Positions 19,301-26,797 of a DNA stretch of 64,000 nt are shown in pieces (the first letter of the stretch is position 1; each line of letters opens with the position of its first letter). The notes beneath the pieces are model-generated. The model searched no databases. It was given only the letters and a program-made list of their open reading frames with translations, and was not told the origin of the DNA. This stretch comes from G963677485 sp942492855. GTDB lineage: Bacteria; Armatimonadota; HRBIN16. The DNA is taken from NCBI GenBank assembly GCA_942492855.1, contig OW818647.1, positions 1,860,001-1,924,000 on the forward strand, in the 5' to 3' direction. The translations under genes were made by a program, and so were the position numbers.

Positions 19301-19391
19301 TGCCTTCACAGGGGCGGTGATCGGCGACGGTGTCACGCAGTTCAAGGTGACAATCGGTCAGTATGATACTGGGATATACATCATCAAGTAG
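16372..19391 (+). pseudogene. GH42-like secreted protein, paralogue 3 of 3, single-base frameshift
   Basis: The first part (16372 to ~17142) encodes a signal peptide and the jelly-roll region and then runs out of frame; the remainder continues in the +2 frame to 19391. Comparison with paralogue 2 (KWVQGKTNALGP) places the shift within 17131-17147, where KWYQG is followed in the other frame by QANTIGP. A single missing base explains it. Both halves are otherwise well conserved with no other stops, so this is either a very recent inactivation or an assembly error. The TIM barrel again has GGSYEW (Glu codon 17808-17810) and Gln at the nucleophile site (VWFDQADNGT, codon 18342-18344); the following RTH is also lost here. 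GGGAG upstream supports the start at 16372. Confidence 0.8.
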
Positions 19392-19414
19392 GTGTGTTGA
19401 AGGAGAAAAATTAC

Positions 19415-20683
19415 ATGCATCTGCGATCATTCCTATCTGGCTTGTTTTTAATCTGTATGGCCATCGGCGCACACGCAGCCAAGGAGAAGAACACTATATA
19501 TACAAAAGACCGGGTGAGTGCCCAAGAATTCACCCTGTTCCCATGGGGTGGGATGCCTGAGCTGAACAAGGTCGGCATTTTCTGGCCAAACGCCTTTTGG
19601 GATAGTATACCGAGTATGGATGTTGCCATGAAGGATTTGTGGGAATGCGGCTTTAATACTACTGGTTTCGGTAGTCTGGAGACCATCAAACATGCGAGAA
19701 AATATGGCCTGTCGGTCATAGCCAATGGTAATCCGGTCACAGACGCTATGGATGATACACAGGCACTGGCGGCTGTAAAAAAGTTCCTGGCACCCTATAA
19801 GAGCAACCCTGCACTGCTGGGTATCTACATAAGTGATGAGCCTCATACCAGTGCCTTCCCGCGACTGGCTAAGGCAGCCAAAGCTATTCGAGCTGCGGAT
19901 AATAGCAAACTGCCATACATCAATCTGCTGCCCAACTATGCCACCAACGGACAGTTGGGTGCTGACAGTTACGATGACTACATCGACAAGTTCGTGCAGC
20001 AGTGCCAACCTGCATTCTTAAGCTACGATAATTACTCGCTGTTCGAAGGTCGGGGGCTTGATGCCGATCGCTATTACTCCAACCTGGAGGCGATGCGCGC
20101 TAAGGCACTGCAGTATAAACTGCCCTTCTGGAACATCGTGCTGGGAAACAGCCACTTTGAATACACCGAGCCGAGTCAGGCTACCATCTACCTGCAAATG
20201 TATACCAGCCTGGCATATGGTGTGAAGGGGCTGGCATACTTCACCTACTACACACCGCCGATCGGTAGCTATAGGTTGGCGGCGATTGACCAGTTTGGTC
20301 GTAGGACCCAGACCTGGGAATACATCCGTATGGCCAACCTGCAGCTTCACCGGCTGGCACCGGCCTACCTCAAACTCAAGAGCGTGAATGTATTCCACAC
20401 CCCCAACGTCCCACTGGGATGCAGAGGACTAGACAGCAGCAAACACCTCAAGGCGATTGAGGGCAAAGACCTGCTGGTGGGTGAGTTTGTGGGTATAGAC
20501 CGCACGCCTTACATTATGGTGGTGAACAAGAGCCTGACCAACAGCACTTACTTCAACCCCACCTTCAACGATGCCGGCACCGTGATGAGCGTGAACGCCT
20601 ACCGCGGTATCGACATCGAGTTCACTGGCGAGAACCGCTTCCTTGCCCCTGGTCAGGGAATGCTGCTGTATCTGAAGAGGTAG
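19415..20683 (+). CDS. Secreted TIM-barrel glycoside-hydrolase-like protein
   Basis: 422 residues. The start is ATG 19415, chosen because AAGGAG lies nine bases upstream; the longer GTG start at 19394 would place that site inside the gene. Signal peptide about residues 1-22 (FLSGLFLICMAIGAHA). The body looks like a clan GH-A type barrel: WPNAFWDSIPSMDVAMKD, a strand-end LLGIYISDEPHTSAF carrying a candidate acid/base (Asp-Glu-Pro), then FLSYDNYSLFEG, FWNIVLGNSHFEYTEPS and GVKGLAYFTYYTPP. I cannot assign a CAZy family. It follows paralogue 3 after 23 bp and so belongs to the GH42-like cluster. A role in glycan degradation is inferred from fold and context. Confidence 0.7.
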   Translation: MHLRSFLSGLFLICMAIGAHAAKEKNTIYTKDRVSAQEFTLFPWGGMPELNKVGIFWPNAFWDSIPSMDVAMKDLWECGFNTTGFGSLETIKHARKYGLSVIANGNPVTDAMDDTQALAAVKKFLAPYKSNPALLGIYISDEPHTSAFPRLAKAAKAIRAADNSKLPYINLLPNYATNGQLGADSYDDYIDKFVQQCQPAFLSYDNYSLFEGRGLDADRYYSNLEAMRAKALQYKLPFWNIVLGNSHFEYTEPSQATIYLQMYTSLAYGVKGLAYFTYYTPPIGSYRLAAIDQFGRRTQTWEYIRMANLQLHRLAPAYLKLKSVNVFHTPNVPLGCRGLDSSKHLKAIEGKDLLVGEFVGIDRTPYIMVVNKSLTNSTYFNPTFNDAGTVMSVNAYRGIDIEFTGENRFLAPGQGMLLYLKR

Positions 20684-20708
20684 GAGTGGGTGACTGGACC
20701 TGCGAATG

Positions 20709-21180
20709 CCTAGACGCGTGGTGAGGGAACCCCGTGAAGGGACGCCAGTCCCTTGGGGTGACTAAACCCGCGGCAGCGGGGCTAACCGGCATCGATGTGA
20801 GCTGAACATCCCGTGTCGACGGGTTCCATCGCCCCGAGGGGGCTCTATCACCCGTCGCTGACCAGATGGCTGCCCGTGTCGCTTCGCTCCTACGGGCGCT
20901 GCCGGAGGGTCCCTGCGCCCGCTTGCGGGCTGCAAATGCCTAGACGCGCGGTGAGGGAACCCCGTGAAGGGACGCCAGTCCCTTGGGGTGACTAAACCCG
21001 CGGCAACGGGGCTAACCGGATTCGATGTGAGCTGACCATCCCGTGTCGACGGGTTCCATCGCCCCAGGGGGCTCCATCACCCGTCGCTGATCAAATGGCT
21101 GCCCGTGTCGCTTCGCTCCTACGGGCGCTGGCGGAGGGCACCCTGCGCCCGCTTGCGGGCTGCAAATGCCTAGACGCGCG
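20709..21180. repeat. 230-bp element in two direct tandem copies (family A)
   Basis: The marker CCTAGACGCG recurs at 20709, 20939 and 21169, giving an exact 230-bp period. Each unit holds several hairpins: an outer pair CGACGGGT/ACCCGTCG around TTCCATCGCCCC, GCCCGC/GCGGGC, and AGGGAC/GTCCCT. A related tandem pair is at 47021-47490, and single or degenerate copies lie near 32771, 38591, 53475 and 54482. The open frames in it are by-products of its sequence. It occupies nearly all of 20684-21352, where I see no gene. Role unknown: a repeat transposed by another enzyme, or a structured RNA. Confidence 0.8.
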
Positions 21181-21352
21181 GTCATTACCCCTCCGCGCCT
21201 TCGCGTCCCTTGCGCCATTGCGTTGGCCCCCGATCATCGCTTGTACATATCACCCAACTCGTGATATCATCAAGGTGATACCAAGCAAGGATGTAGTTCG
21301 GACCGCGTTACGACTCTTGGGCGTCACGATACTTTACCAAACGGAGTGTAAT

Positions 21353-21982
21353 ATGAAGCGGAAATTGGACCCCAGAAAAGATCGCAGGAACTTCCCCCTC
21401 ATCGCGACACTGTATAGAACATGGATCATCCTGCTATCCCGAGGCCTACTTGCCGTTATGTTTGGCGTGATGGCCTGGTTGCTTCCTAAAGACACCATCA
21501 CTCCGCTGATGTTGCTGTTCGGGGCCTATACGCTGGTCGACGGACTGCTTGGGATCACCACCGCCATGTCGGGGTTGCACGGCCAGCACTACTGGTGGAT
21601 CATCTTCGTCTGGGGTGTAGTCAGCCTCGTCGTGGGCACCCTGGCATTGATCGCTCCAGGGAAAACGGCCATATTACTGCTAGACTATGTCGCAGTGTGG
21701 GCCATCGTCACCGGCATTCTGGAGGTCATCGCCACGCTCTATCTGCGCTCCGATGTGTACAAAGTCAGTCTGCAGTCAGAGGTTTATATTGAGTGGGTGT
21801 TTGTGCTCTTCGGCATATCGTCTATTGTCTTTGGCGGGATGTTGTTTGCCAACCACGACGCGGCCATCCTGCACATGGATTGGATGATCGCCCCATACGG
21901 CATCATCTTCGGGCTGCTACTCTTGATCATTGCCTTTAAGGTACACAATTACGGTGAGTTGATGTTGAAGCAGTATGAGTGA
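21353..21982 (+). CDS. HdeD family (DUF308) membrane protein
   Basis: 209 residues starting at ATG 21353 with CGGAG upstream; longer in-frame starts run into the family A repeat and are rejected. Six hydrophobic segments are visible (WIILLSRGLLAVMFGVMAWL, PLMLLFGAYTLVDGLLGI, WWIIFVWGVVSLVVGTLAL, then LLLDYVAVWAIVTGILEVIA, VFVLFGISSIVFGGMLFA and GIIFGLLLLIIAF), with the short Gly-rich turns typical of HdeD/DUF308 proteins. E. coli HdeD helps acid resistance at high density; most homologues are uncharacterised. It stands alone between repeats. Confidence 0.8.
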   Translation: MKRKLDPRKDRRNFPLIATLYRTWIILLSRGLLAVMFGVMAWLLPKDTITPLMLLFGAYTLVDGLLGITTAMSGLHGQHYWWIIFVWGVVSLVVGTLALIAPGKTAILLLDYVAVWAIVTGILEVIATLYLRSDVYKVSLQSEVYIEWVFVLFGISSIVFGGMLFANHDAAILHMDWMIAPYGIIFGLLLLIIAFKVHNYGELMLKQYE

Positions 21983-22007
21983 TTCGGGCTGGCAGCTCCT
22001 GTCCCTC

Positions 22008-22213
22008 ACCGCCGCGACATCAATGTCTCGGCTATTGACATGCCAAGCCTGCTGAAGCAGTCTGCAGGACTTCGTCCTGGTTGGGAAGCTGGAGCATGGG
22101 TTCTTTGTGACAATGTATCAGTAATAGCCCAGATGTGCTGATATGACACGCTCTTGTAGGCCGCTTTAGCGGTCTTGAATGGTCAATAGCCGAGACATTG
22201 ATGTCGCGGCGGT
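22008..22213. repeat. 32-bp perfect inverted repeat (family B) downstream of the HdeD gene
   Basis: 22008-22039 (begins ACCGCCGCGACATCAATG) and 22182-22213 are exact reverse complements over 32 bp. The interior carries smaller hairpins, such as GCCTGCTGAAGCAG near the left arm and CCGCTTTAGCGG (22161-22172). The same element, with CGACATAAATGTCTCGGCTATTGA arms, recurs at 36015-36147 and 49115-49252 and as a half copy at 32494-32550. Confidence 0.8.
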
Positions 22214-22457
22214 AAGGTATGGGTGACTAGTAAACCTGTAGCCTGTAGCTAGACCGTCCCGGTCATACACAGACAACCTCGCCATGCAGCACCCTCCGCG
22301 GCTTGCATCAACCCACGAACACAACTCATAAAAACGTCCACTGTGTGTTAAATCCACGCATACACGGTACAATCCCACCAATTTATCCCACCTTCACGCC
22401 CCGAAAACACGCCTACCAGTTGCATCACCCGATCATTACATGGTATCGTGAATTAGA

Positions 22458-22522
22458 TATCGATAAATAAGTATCGATATAAACTCAGCGATATAATCTG
22501 AGGTAACAGCTAACCGGTTACC
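22458..22522 (+). promoter_or_regulatory. Candidate promoter and operators upstream of adhE
   Basis: Two TATCGATA boxes (22458-22465 and 22472-22479) are spaced by six bases, and since each is a palindrome they form one 22-bp inverted repeat. A good -10 hexamer TATAAT is at 22492-22497; no convincing -35 lies 17 bp before it. A second palindrome, GGTAAC/GTTACC (22502-22507 with 22517-22522), lies just past the -10, over the likely transcription start. The placement suits a repressor, and rex follows adhE, but neither site matches the usual Rex box (TTGTGA-N6-TCACAA). The stretch 22214-22440 shows nothing else I can name. Confidence 0.45.
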
Positions 22523-22580
22523 CGGACGTCTATACAGGACCCGCACAGTCTCATCGCCATGTGAGCGAAAGGATAATGCA

Positions 22581-25208
22581 ATGAGCGCACAAGCCACCAA
22601 CAAAAAGCAAGCCGTTACGCCAGAAACAGGGGCCGCGGAGCCCGCAGAACCCGTCATCGACAATGAGGTTCAGCAGCTCGTAGCCAACGGTTCTCAGGCA
22701 CTGCAGCAGTTCATGCAACTAGACCAGGTGCAGGTGGACGCCATCGTCCGCGCAATGGCCCTGGCCGGGGTAGCCAAACGCCTCGACTTGGCCCGCATGG
22801 CGGTGGAAGAGACCGGCATGGGCGTATTCGAGGACAAGGTCACCAAAAACCTGTTCTCCACTGAGTATATTTATCACGACATCAAGAACGAAAAGACCGT
22901 CGGTGAGATCACGGTGGACGACAAAGAGGGTATCGTGGAGATCGCCGACCCCGTGGGCGTCATCGCGGGCATCACGCCGGTCACCAACCCCACCTCCACC
23001 ACGATGTTCAAGTCGTTGATCGCCATGAAAACACGTAACCCGATCATCTTCTCGTTCCATCCCAAGGCACAGGCGTGCAGCGCGGAGGCCGCGCGGGTGA
23101 TGCGCGACGCCGCTGTAGGAGCTGGTGCACCCGCCCACTGCATCCAGTGGATCACGGTGCCCACAGTGGAGAAGACGAACGAGCTGATGAAGAACAGCGG
23201 CGTCTCGTTGATCCTGGCCACGGGCGGTTCCGGCATGGTGCGCGCCGCCTACAGCTCCGGCAAGCCGGCACTTGGCGTAGGCCCTGGCAACGTGCCCGTG
23301 TATATTGAGCAGAGCGCCAACATCAACATGGCTGTGAATGACATCATTCTGAGCAAGACCTTCGACAACGGCACGATCTGCGCCAGCGAGCAGTCTGTCG
23401 TCGTCGATGAGGTCATCGCCAAGGTCGTGCTCGAGCGTTTCGTGCAGCAGGGTGCCTACGTGCTCAGCCCAGAGGAGAAAAAGCTGGTTGAGAAGGTCGC
23501 CATCGATGAAAAGCGCGGCAGCATGAGTGCAGCGGTCGTCGGACAGCCAGCGAATGAAATCGCGATTGCAGCCGGGTTCACCGTACCGGCCGCGACCAAG
23601 ATACTGATCGCCCTGCTCGACGAAGTCGGCCCGCAGGAGCCACTGAGCCGCGAGAAGCTCTCGCCCATTCTGGGATACTACGTCGCGAAGACTACCGACG
23701 AAGCGATGGACATCTGCGACCGCCTGACCGGCTTCGGCGGGTTGGGACACAGCGCGGGCATCTTCAGCCGGAATCCTGTCATACTGCAGGCCTACAGCCA
23801 GCGCATCCGCGCCAGCCGAATCCTGGAGAACGTGCCCACCAGCTTCGGCGCCATCGGTGACATCTACAACCGCATGGACCCATCCCTCACGCTGGGATGC
23901 GGCGCGTTCGGCGGCAACAGCACCAGCGAGAACGTCAGCGTGCGCAACCTGCTGAACATCAAACGTCAGAGCAAGCGGAAGGTCAACATGAAGTGGATCA
24001 AAATCCCGCCGAAAATCTACTTCGAAAAAGGCTGCCTTGAGTATCTGCTGAACATCCAGGGCGAACGCGCCTTCATCGTGACCGACCCCACGATGGTGCA
24101 ATTGGGCTTTGTCCACCGTGTGGAGGAGTATCTGCACAAGGCGGGTCTGGACACGTTGGTCTTCAGCGACGTTGAGCCTGATCCCAGCACGGACACCGTA
24201 TATAAAGGTGTCGAAGCGATGCGCCACTTCCAGCCGGATGTGATCGTGGCGTTTGGTGGCGGTTCGCCGATCGACGCGGCAAAGGGCATGTGGTTGTTCT
24301 ACGAGCAGCCAAACACCCGCTTTGAGGACATGGCACTACGGTTTGTGGACATCCGCAAGCGCGCCGTGCAGTTCCCGGTGCTGGGTAAGAAAGCCGTGTT
24401 CGTGGCGATACCCACCACCTCGGGCACCGGCTCGGAGGTCACCGCTTTTGCGGTCATCACGGATAAGAACGCGGGCATCAAGTATCCTCTGGCCGACTAT
24501 GCGTTGACGCCGGACATCGCCATCTTGGACCCGGAGCTCACCTACAGCGTGCCGAAGTCGGTCACGGCCGATACGGGTATGGATGTGCTATCCCATGCCA
24601 TCGAGGCGTATGTGTCCGTGCTTGCCAGCGATTACACCGATGCTCTGGCCATCCAGGCCGCCCGGATGGTGATGAAGTATCTGCCCATCGCTTACGATCA
24701 GCCCGGAAACGAGCTGGCGCGTGAGAAGATGCACAACGCAAGCTGCATGGCGGGTATGGCGTTCACCAACGCCTTCCTGGGCATCAACCACAGCTTGGCG
24801 CACAAAATCGGCGGTGAGTTCCATGTGCCGCATGGCCGGGCCAATTCGATACTGCTGCCGCATGTGATTGCCTACAATGCTTCCACGCCCAGCAAGTATA
24901 CCGCGTATGCCAACTATGAGTTCCCGGTGGCCGACCGGAAATACAAGGAGCTAGCAGCCGCCATCGGTCTGCCGGCCAGCACGAATGAAGAGGGCGTCGC
25001 CAGCTTGATCGCCGCGGTGAAGGAGCTCAGGCAGAAGCTGAACATGCCCGGCAGCTTCAAAGAGTGCGCCGTGGACGAAACCGCCTTCATGGCACGGTTA
25101 GACCATGTGGCACTGAACGCTTTCGACGACCAGTGCACAGGTGCGAACCCGAGATACCCATTGGTCACCGAGCTGAAGGATATCCTGGTGAAGGCCTACC
25201 ACGGGTAA
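22581..25208 (+). CDS. adhE: Bifunctional aldehyde-alcohol dehydrogenase AdhE
   Basis: 875 residues, the normal AdhE length. The N-terminal half is a CoA-acylating acetaldehyde dehydrogenase with the catalytic Cys267 in FDNGTICASEQSV. The C-terminal half, from about residue 470, is an iron-dependent alcohol dehydrogenase with GGGSPIDAAKGM, TTSGTGSEVTAFAVI and metal-binding motifs GMDVLSHAIEAY and HSLAHKIGGEFHVPHG. It converts acetyl-CoA to acetaldehyde and then ethanol, oxidising two NADH, and normally forms spirosomes. The N-terminus has about 25 extra Ala/Pro/Glu-rich residues. AAAGGA upstream supports the start. It is followed by rex, so NADH-responsive control is likely. This implies fermentative capability. 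Confidence 0.97.
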   Translation: MSAQATNKKQAVTPETGAAEPAEPVIDNEVQQLVANGSQALQQFMQLDQVQVDAIVRAMALAGVAKRLDLARMAVEETGMGVFEDKVTKNLFSTEYIYHDIKNEKTVGEITVDDKEGIVEIADPVGVIAGITPVTNPTSTTMFKSLIAMKTRNPIIFSFHPKAQACSAEAARVMRDAAVGAGAPAHCIQWITVPTVEKTNELMKNSGVSLILATGGSGMVRAAYSSGKPALGVGPGNVPVYIEQSANINMAVNDIILSKTFDNGTICASEQSVVVDEVIAKVVLERFVQQGAYVLSPEEKKLVEKVAIDEKRGSMSAAVVGQPANEIAIAAGFTVPAATKILIALLDEVGPQEPLSREKLSPILGYYVAKTTDEAMDICDRLTGFGGLGHSAGIFSRNPVILQAYSQRIRASRILENVPTSFGAIGDIYNRMDPSLTLGCGAFGGNSTSENVSVRNLLNIKRQSKRKVNMKWIKIPPKIYFEKGCLEYLLNIQGERAFIVTDPTMVQLGFVHRVEEYLHKAGLDTLVFSDVEPDPSTDTVYKGVEAMRHFQPDVIVAFGGGSPIDAAKGMWLFYEQPNTRFEDMALRFVDIRKRAVQFPVLGKKAVFVAIPTTSGTGSEVTAFAVITDKNAGIKYPLADYALTPDIAILDPELTYSVPKSVTADTGMDVLSHAIEAYVSVLASDYTDALAIQAARMVMKYLPIAYDQPGNELAREKMHNASCMAGMAFTNAFLGINHSLAHKIGGEFHVPHGRANSILLPHVIAYNASTPSKYTAYANYEFPVADRKYKELAAAIGLPASTNEEGVASLIAAVKELRQKLNMPGSFKECAVDETAFMARLDHVALNAFDDQCTGANPRYPLVTELKDILVKAYHG

Positions 25209-25227
25209 TCTCCAGATACACTGAATA

Positions 25228-25253
25228 GTGGGGCACCGCACATGGTGCCCCAC
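25228..25253 (+). terminator. Hairpin between adhE and rex
   Basis: GTGGGGCACC (25228-25237) pairs perfectly with GGTGCCCCAC (25244-25253) around a 6-base loop. No T-run follows. It could attenuate or process the adhE-rex transcript, giving much more adhE than rex message. Confidence 0.55.
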
Positions 25254-25273
25254 ACCGACGAAAGAGAGCACAC

Positions 25274-25918
25274 ATGTCGACGCCAACAAGCTCCACACCC
25301 AAAACCGGCAGTCTACCCACCATCAGGCGCCTGCCTGCGTATCTGCAAGTATTGTTTGAGTACCAAAGCACCGGCCAGGAAAACATCAGCACCACGCACA
25401 TCGCCAATGCACTGGAGCTGGATCAAGTTCAGGTACGCAAAGACCTGTCGGTGACAGGTGTCACTGGCCGGCCGCGGATAGGCTATTCCGTGCAGCAGTT
25501 GGTGGAGAGCATCCAAAGGTATCTGGGCTGGAACATGACCAGCGATGCGGTGCTGGTGGGCGTCGGCCACCTGGGGACCGCGCTACTGGGCTACCGCGCC
25601 TTCGAGCAGCACGGTCTGCGTATAGTGGCTGCGTTTGATGGTGACGAAACCAAAGTGGGCCGCAGTATCCACGGCATCCCCGTGCTTCCGATGAGCTCCT
25701 TTGACGCCACCGTGCGACGTCTGGAAGTCAAGATCGGCATCCTGACAGTCCCCTCACCCGCCGCCAATGAGGTGGCGCAACTGCTGGTATCGGCAGGCAT
25801 CAAGGGGATATGGAACTTCACTTCCGTGGCGTTGCAATTGCCCAAAGGCACCGCCGTACAGAATGAGGACCTCTCCACCGGCCTAGCCGTGCTCTGCCGC
25901 AAGCTGATGAATCTGTAG
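25274..25918 (+). CDS. rex: Redox-sensing transcriptional repressor Rex
   Basis: 214 residues, usual Rex length. The N-terminal winged helix contains RRLPAYLQVL, the DNA-recognition region VQVRKDLSVTG and the GRPRIGYSVQQL wing. The C-terminal Rossmann domain has VLVGVGHLGTALLGY for NAD(H), followed by AAFDGDETKVG. Rex binds operators when NADH/NAD+ is low and releases them when NADH rises, which would switch on adhE. It lies 65 bp downstream of adhE in the same direction with the hairpin between them, so an operon with attenuation is plausible. A purine-rich AAAGAGAG precedes the start. Confidence 0.95.
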   Translation: MSTPTSSTPKTGSLPTIRRLPAYLQVLFEYQSTGQENISTTHIANALELDQVQVRKDLSVTGVTGRPRIGYSVQQLVESIQRYLGWNMTSDAVLVGVGHLGTALLGYRAFEQHGLRIVAAFDGDETKVGRSIHGIPVLPMSSFDATVRRLEVKIGILTVPSPAANEVAQLLVSAGIKGIWNFTSVALQLPKGTAVQNEDLSTGLAVLCRKLMNL

Positions 25919-25952
25919 TGGTTACACAATCAACCGTAAAAAAGCTCATGGG

Positions 25953-26135
25953 AAGACCACAGTCTGGGGCGGTCTTTCAGTAAGCTAACAATAGCGGAAG
26001 GCTATAGACCGCGCCGGTCTGGCGGATAGTCGAACCGGTTCCACATGGGCTGGCATCCCACGTTGCCGGATGCCAGCCCACGCTGCCGCGGGTTTTATCA
26101 CAAACTCGACTCCGTTCCGGAGCTGACGTTCCGGG
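25953..26135. repeat. Hairpins and dispersed repeats between rex and the sigma-factor gene
   Basis: The 324-bp gap 25919-26242 holds a weak AAGACC/GGTCTT hairpin (25953-25958 with 25971-25976) that may end the rex transcript, a GACCGCGCCGGTCTGGCGG copy of family C (26007-26025), and a perfect 12-bp stem GGGCTGGCATCC (26047-26058 with 26068-26079). It also holds a family E segment (GCTGCCGCGGGTTTTATCAC, then TCCGTTCCGGAGCTGACG, about 26089-26135) that recurs near 32998-33060. No gene is visible. Confidence 0.65.
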
Positions 26136-26242
26136 CACTACATCCTGTGCAGGTTATCTCTCCACCACCGCCCCATCAAACAAAACAAGCCATCACTGCA
26201 TCTAACTATATGGAAGTCAAAATACGCGAAACTGGAGTGGCC

Positions 26243-26797
26243 ATGTCATATCGCGACCGCAAGCTATTGCGGGAACTGAGCAACGGTCAGAGGAAGGCAT
26301 ATAGTCAGGTAGTAGAAACGCATTATGAACGAATATATGCGTTCCTCTACCGCATGACCAGGGACGTGGCACTGGCTGAAGACATGACACAGGAAACTTT
26401 CGCAACAGCCTGGCGGTCGCTGGGCAAGTTTGAGGGGCGTGCGTCTCTGGCGACATGGATGCATACCATCGCCCTGAACGTCTGCCGTGAGTATATGCGG
26501 CGTGAGCACCCGCACACCGTAGAAATAGATGAAGAAACGCTGGTCTCTCCTGACCCTACACCGGAGCTAATTGAACGGCTGGGGGCAGAGGAGATGAACC
26601 AAAAAGTGCAGCAGGCCGTGGATGCATTACCGTTGATATACCGAGAGGTCGTGGTATTGCGATGCACACAGGGGTTGAAATACCGTGAGGTGGCCGACAT
26701 ACTCGGTTTGCCGATGGGCACGGTAAAGACTCGGCTTTTTGTCGCTTTCGAGAAACTACGAACCGCTCTGAGGGAGGAGATCGAAGCAAGTGAATAA
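26243..26797 (+). CDS. RNA polymerase sigma factor, ECF type
   Basis: 184 residues from ATG 26243 with GGAG nine bases upstream; longer starts (26045, 26210) lack homology. Region 2 is clear: YERIYAFLYRMTRDVALAED, MTQETFATAWRSL and ATWMHTIALNVCREYMRRE. Region 4 is LPLIYREVVVLRCTQGLKYR and EVADILGLPMGTVKTRLFVA. The linker between regions 2 and 4 is short and acidic, as in ECF factors. The stop overlaps the next gene by eight bases, so the two are translationally coupled, the usual layout for a sigma factor and its regulator. The signal and regulon are unknown. Confidence 0.93.
   Translation: MSYRDRKLLRELSNGQRKAYSQVVETHYERIYAFLYRMTRDVALAEDMTQETFATAWRSLGKFEGRASLATWMHTIALNVCREYMRREHPHTVEIDEETLVSPDPTPELIERLGAEEMNQKVQQAVDALPLIYREVVVLRCTQGLKYREVADILGLPMGTVKTRLFVAFEKLRTALREEIEASE

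Noticed and set aside
20709..21180. CRISPR-like or protein-coding reading of the 230-bp tandem repeat
   Set aside because: Only two units with no variable spacers; short frames in it are shared by all copies because the element itself is conserved, and they lack ribosome sites.
22441..22580. Canonical Rex box upstream of adhE
   Set aside because: No TTGTGA-N6-TCACAA or TTGTTAA-N4-TTAACAA match; only unrelated palindromes, reported as such.
22719..24227. 502-residue minus-strand frame opposite adhE
   Set aside because: Antisense of a highly conserved enzyme; no domain in the frame.
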